Part shown: in pieces, positions 39,146-40,447 of the stretch
Numbering within the stretch: the stretch's first letter is position 1
Layout: each line of letters begins with the position of its first letter
From: JBOGGX01 sp050744245
GTDB lineage: Bacteria > Actinomycetota > Acidimicrobiia > Acidimicrobiales > JBOGGX01
Length of the DNA stretch: 40,447 nucleotides
Assembly: GCA_050744245.1 (NCBI GenBank)
Contig: JBOGGX010000191.1
Coordinates: 1-40,447 of the forward strand
Reading direction: 5' to 3'
Program-made: the position numbers and the translations under genes
The notes under the pieces: generated by a model
What the model was told of the DNA's origin: nothing
Database searches by the model: none
Seen by the model: the letters and a program-made list of their open reading frames with translations, nothing else

Positions 39146-40447
39146 TCAGGGGAACTCGTCGATCGTGGCCTCGAGCTCACCGCTCTCGGGCTCGATCACG
39201 TACATCACCGGTCGATCGGCCGCGTCGACGTCGCTGATCACCAGCCGTTCCCCATTGACGGTGAGATCCGCGTCGAGGCTGCCGCGCTCGGGAAGCTCGA
39301 GAACGGTCTCGATCACGCCGCCGCCGGAGATGCTCAGCAACGCGGGGACCGGGCTCCTGGTGTAGCCCCAGAACTGCTCGGGGCCAGTCTGGCGCAGGTC
39401 ATAGACGCCGGCGGCGAGACCGCCGGGCACGGCGGCGCGGGTGACGACTTGGCCGGTCCGCGCGTCCACGCGGATGAACGTCGCCCCTGGGGCCGCTCCG
39501 CCGCTGGCGAGGAACGACAGCTCAGAACCGGGGCCGTAGGTCTCCTCGATCTGGAGCCGCCCTTCGTCTGCGCCCTCGAGAAGCGAGATCGGGGCGCCGT
39601 CCTCCTCGTATGGCGTCGACCGTGCGACAGCCATCGTCGCCGGGTCGAGCTCGTGGATCGCATCGTTGCGGACGACGAAGACCGAGCCGTCCGAAAACGC
39701 CAAACCTCCGCCGACGGCCGGTCCTGGGACCGAACCCGCCGTCGCCGCACCGTCCTGGTCGATCCGGACCACGCCATCAGCCGCGTCGACGAACAGCTGT
39801 TCGCCGTCGGTCACCGGTTCGAGACTACCCTGGGCCGACGTCAGTGGCGTTCGAGTCAGGATCCGGCCGTCGGGCCCGATCCGGACGACGATCGGCTGCG
39901 CGCCTTCGGGAACGGCGAGGACCCACACTCCCTCGCCCGCCGCCACCAGCTCGACGGTGGTGCCGGCCGGTGCGTCGACGTCGAGGGGGATCTCGCGCCG
40001 CACGGCGCCGTCGGCCCGGTCGATCTGATGGACGACGACCCCGGATTGGCCGTCGACGCTGGCGGCCCAAGCGAACGATTCGGTGACGACCGGCTCCTCG
40101 ATCAGGCCGGTGATCGGTACATGGGCCAGAAGGTCACCCGTCTCGCGATCGATCTTGACCGCGCCGGCCAGGTCCGAGACCGAGGCGGCCCACACGTCGT
40201 CGGGTGCCGGCTCGGTCCCGAGAGTCGGTTGACCGGCGGACGACGGATCATCGTCGGCTCCACCCGTGGCCAGGAGGACGGCTGCGACCGCTCCGACCGC
40301 CACGACGCCGAGGGCCACCAACCCGACGGCGAGCCGGCTCCGTCGCCCACTCAGGGGCTCGGGCGGCCTCGTGGCGCTTGGTGCGGGCTCCGGCTCAGGC
40401 TCCGGCTCCGGCTCCGGCTCCGGCTCGGCTTCGGGCTGGACCGGCGG
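39146..40447 (-). CDS. Membrane-anchored propeller-like protein (5' end outside window)
   Basis: The frame is open to the right edge (433 residues visible). From the edge it reads a Pro-Glu repeat (PEPEPEPEPEP, from a GAGCCG hexamer repeat at about 40386-40435), then SGRRSRL, one membrane helix (LVALGVVAVGAVAAVLLATGG), and an extracytoplasmic domain with repeated beta motifs such as VWAASVSDLAGAVKIDRETG, VWVLAVPEG and LFVDAADGVVRIDQDG. These fit a PQQ/NHL-like beta-propeller, but repeat number is unclear. TTG 40321 is an internal codon, not the true start. It may be a sensor or kinase-type receptor whose cytoplasmic part lies outside; not provable here. Confidence 0.65.
   Translation of the reverse strand, partial: PPVQPEAEPEPEPEPEPEPEPAPSATRPPEPLSGRRSRLAVGLVALGVVAVGAVAAVLLATGGADDDPSSAGQPTLGTEPAPDDVWAASVSDLAGAVKIDRETGDLLAHVPITGLIEEPVVTESFAWAASVDGQSGVVVHQIDRADGAVRREIPLDVDAPAGTTVELVAAGEGVWVLAVPEGAQPIVVRIGPDGRILTRTPLTSAQGSLEPVTDGEQLFVDAADGVVRIDQDGAATAGSVPGPAVGGGLAFSDGSVFVVRNDAIHELDPATMAVARSTPYEEDGAPISLLEGADEGRLQIEETYGPGSELSFLASGGAAPGATFIRVDARTGQVVTRAAVPGGLAAGVYDLRQTGPEQFWGYTRSPVPALLSISGGGVIETVLELPERGSLDADLTVNGERLVISDVDAADRPVMYVIEPESGELEATIDEFP

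Noticed and set aside
40386..40435. Short tandem GGCTCC hexamers, considered as a CRISPR or VNTR
   Set aside because: No spacers; it simply encodes the Pro-Glu repeat of the edge protein.

Overview
The window comes from a high-GC actinobacterium. A deep-branching lineage such as Acidimicrobiia is my inference. The pointers are the secA / long-HPF / comF / ahcY / SIS-type PGI-PMI / manB / DUF3499 / cofD-cofE gene set, which I recall as a conserved actinobacterial neighbourhood, the F420 genes, and abundant GTG/TTG starts. I saw no rRNA, tRNA, CRISPR array, insertion sequence or phage gene.

Layout. From 1 to 5.8 kb, on the minus strand, lie an RNHCP zinc-ribbon gene, secA, prfB, ftsE and a truncated ftsX. 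From 6 to 9.8 kb are a secreted M23 peptidase, the hibernation factor hpf, comF, a PPOX-like gene and a cNMP-binding protein. From 9.9 to 19.2 kb, ahcY (+) converges on a minus-strand block reading CPBP protease, GT-C-like membrane protein, GtrA-GT2 glycosyltransferase, phosphomannomutase, Trm112-like protein and PGI/PMI. DUF3499 lies just upstream of that block. From 19.3 to 24.8 kb are ftsH, a hydrolase-cyclase fusion, an SDR and a queA-like gene. From 24.9 to 28.3 kb lies a secreted LamG/FN3 protein whose 5' end is frameshifted. From 28.3 to 35.5 kb are a VOC protein, a membrane thioredoxin, a DUF5719 gene coupled to a giant GT2-membrane protein, a small coiled-coil protein and a WbbL-like glycosyltransferase. 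From 35.6 to 39.1 kb is a tight operon rmd-gmd-cofD-cofE. The right edge holds a membrane-anchored propeller-like protein running off the window.

How it fits together. The theme is envelope biogenesis: protein export (SecA), division (FtsEX, M23 peptidase), membrane proteolysis (FtsH, CPBP) and polysaccharide assembly. PGI/PMI, ManB, an unseen ManC, Gmd and Rmd would give GDP-mannose and GDP-D-rhamnose. The GtrA-GT2 would make polyprenyl-phosphate sugar, and the GT2 and GT-C-like proteins would use these donors. CofD and CofE make coenzyme F420, co-transcribed with the nucleotide-sugar genes.

Less ordinary features: two intergenic palindromes with the same core and compensatory arm changes, plus an internally deleted relative; a ~90-bp repeat in two copies whose hairpin also covaries, one copy coding the tail of the GT-C protein; a GtrA-GT2 gene whose natural start appears to be ATA; many genes with a TANNNT box 6-10 nt before the start codon (probably leaderless); and the frameshifted, chimeric LamG gene. 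I see no clear undescribed multi-gene system. The repeat families and the repeat/start-codon junction at 15.3 kb are the best leads.
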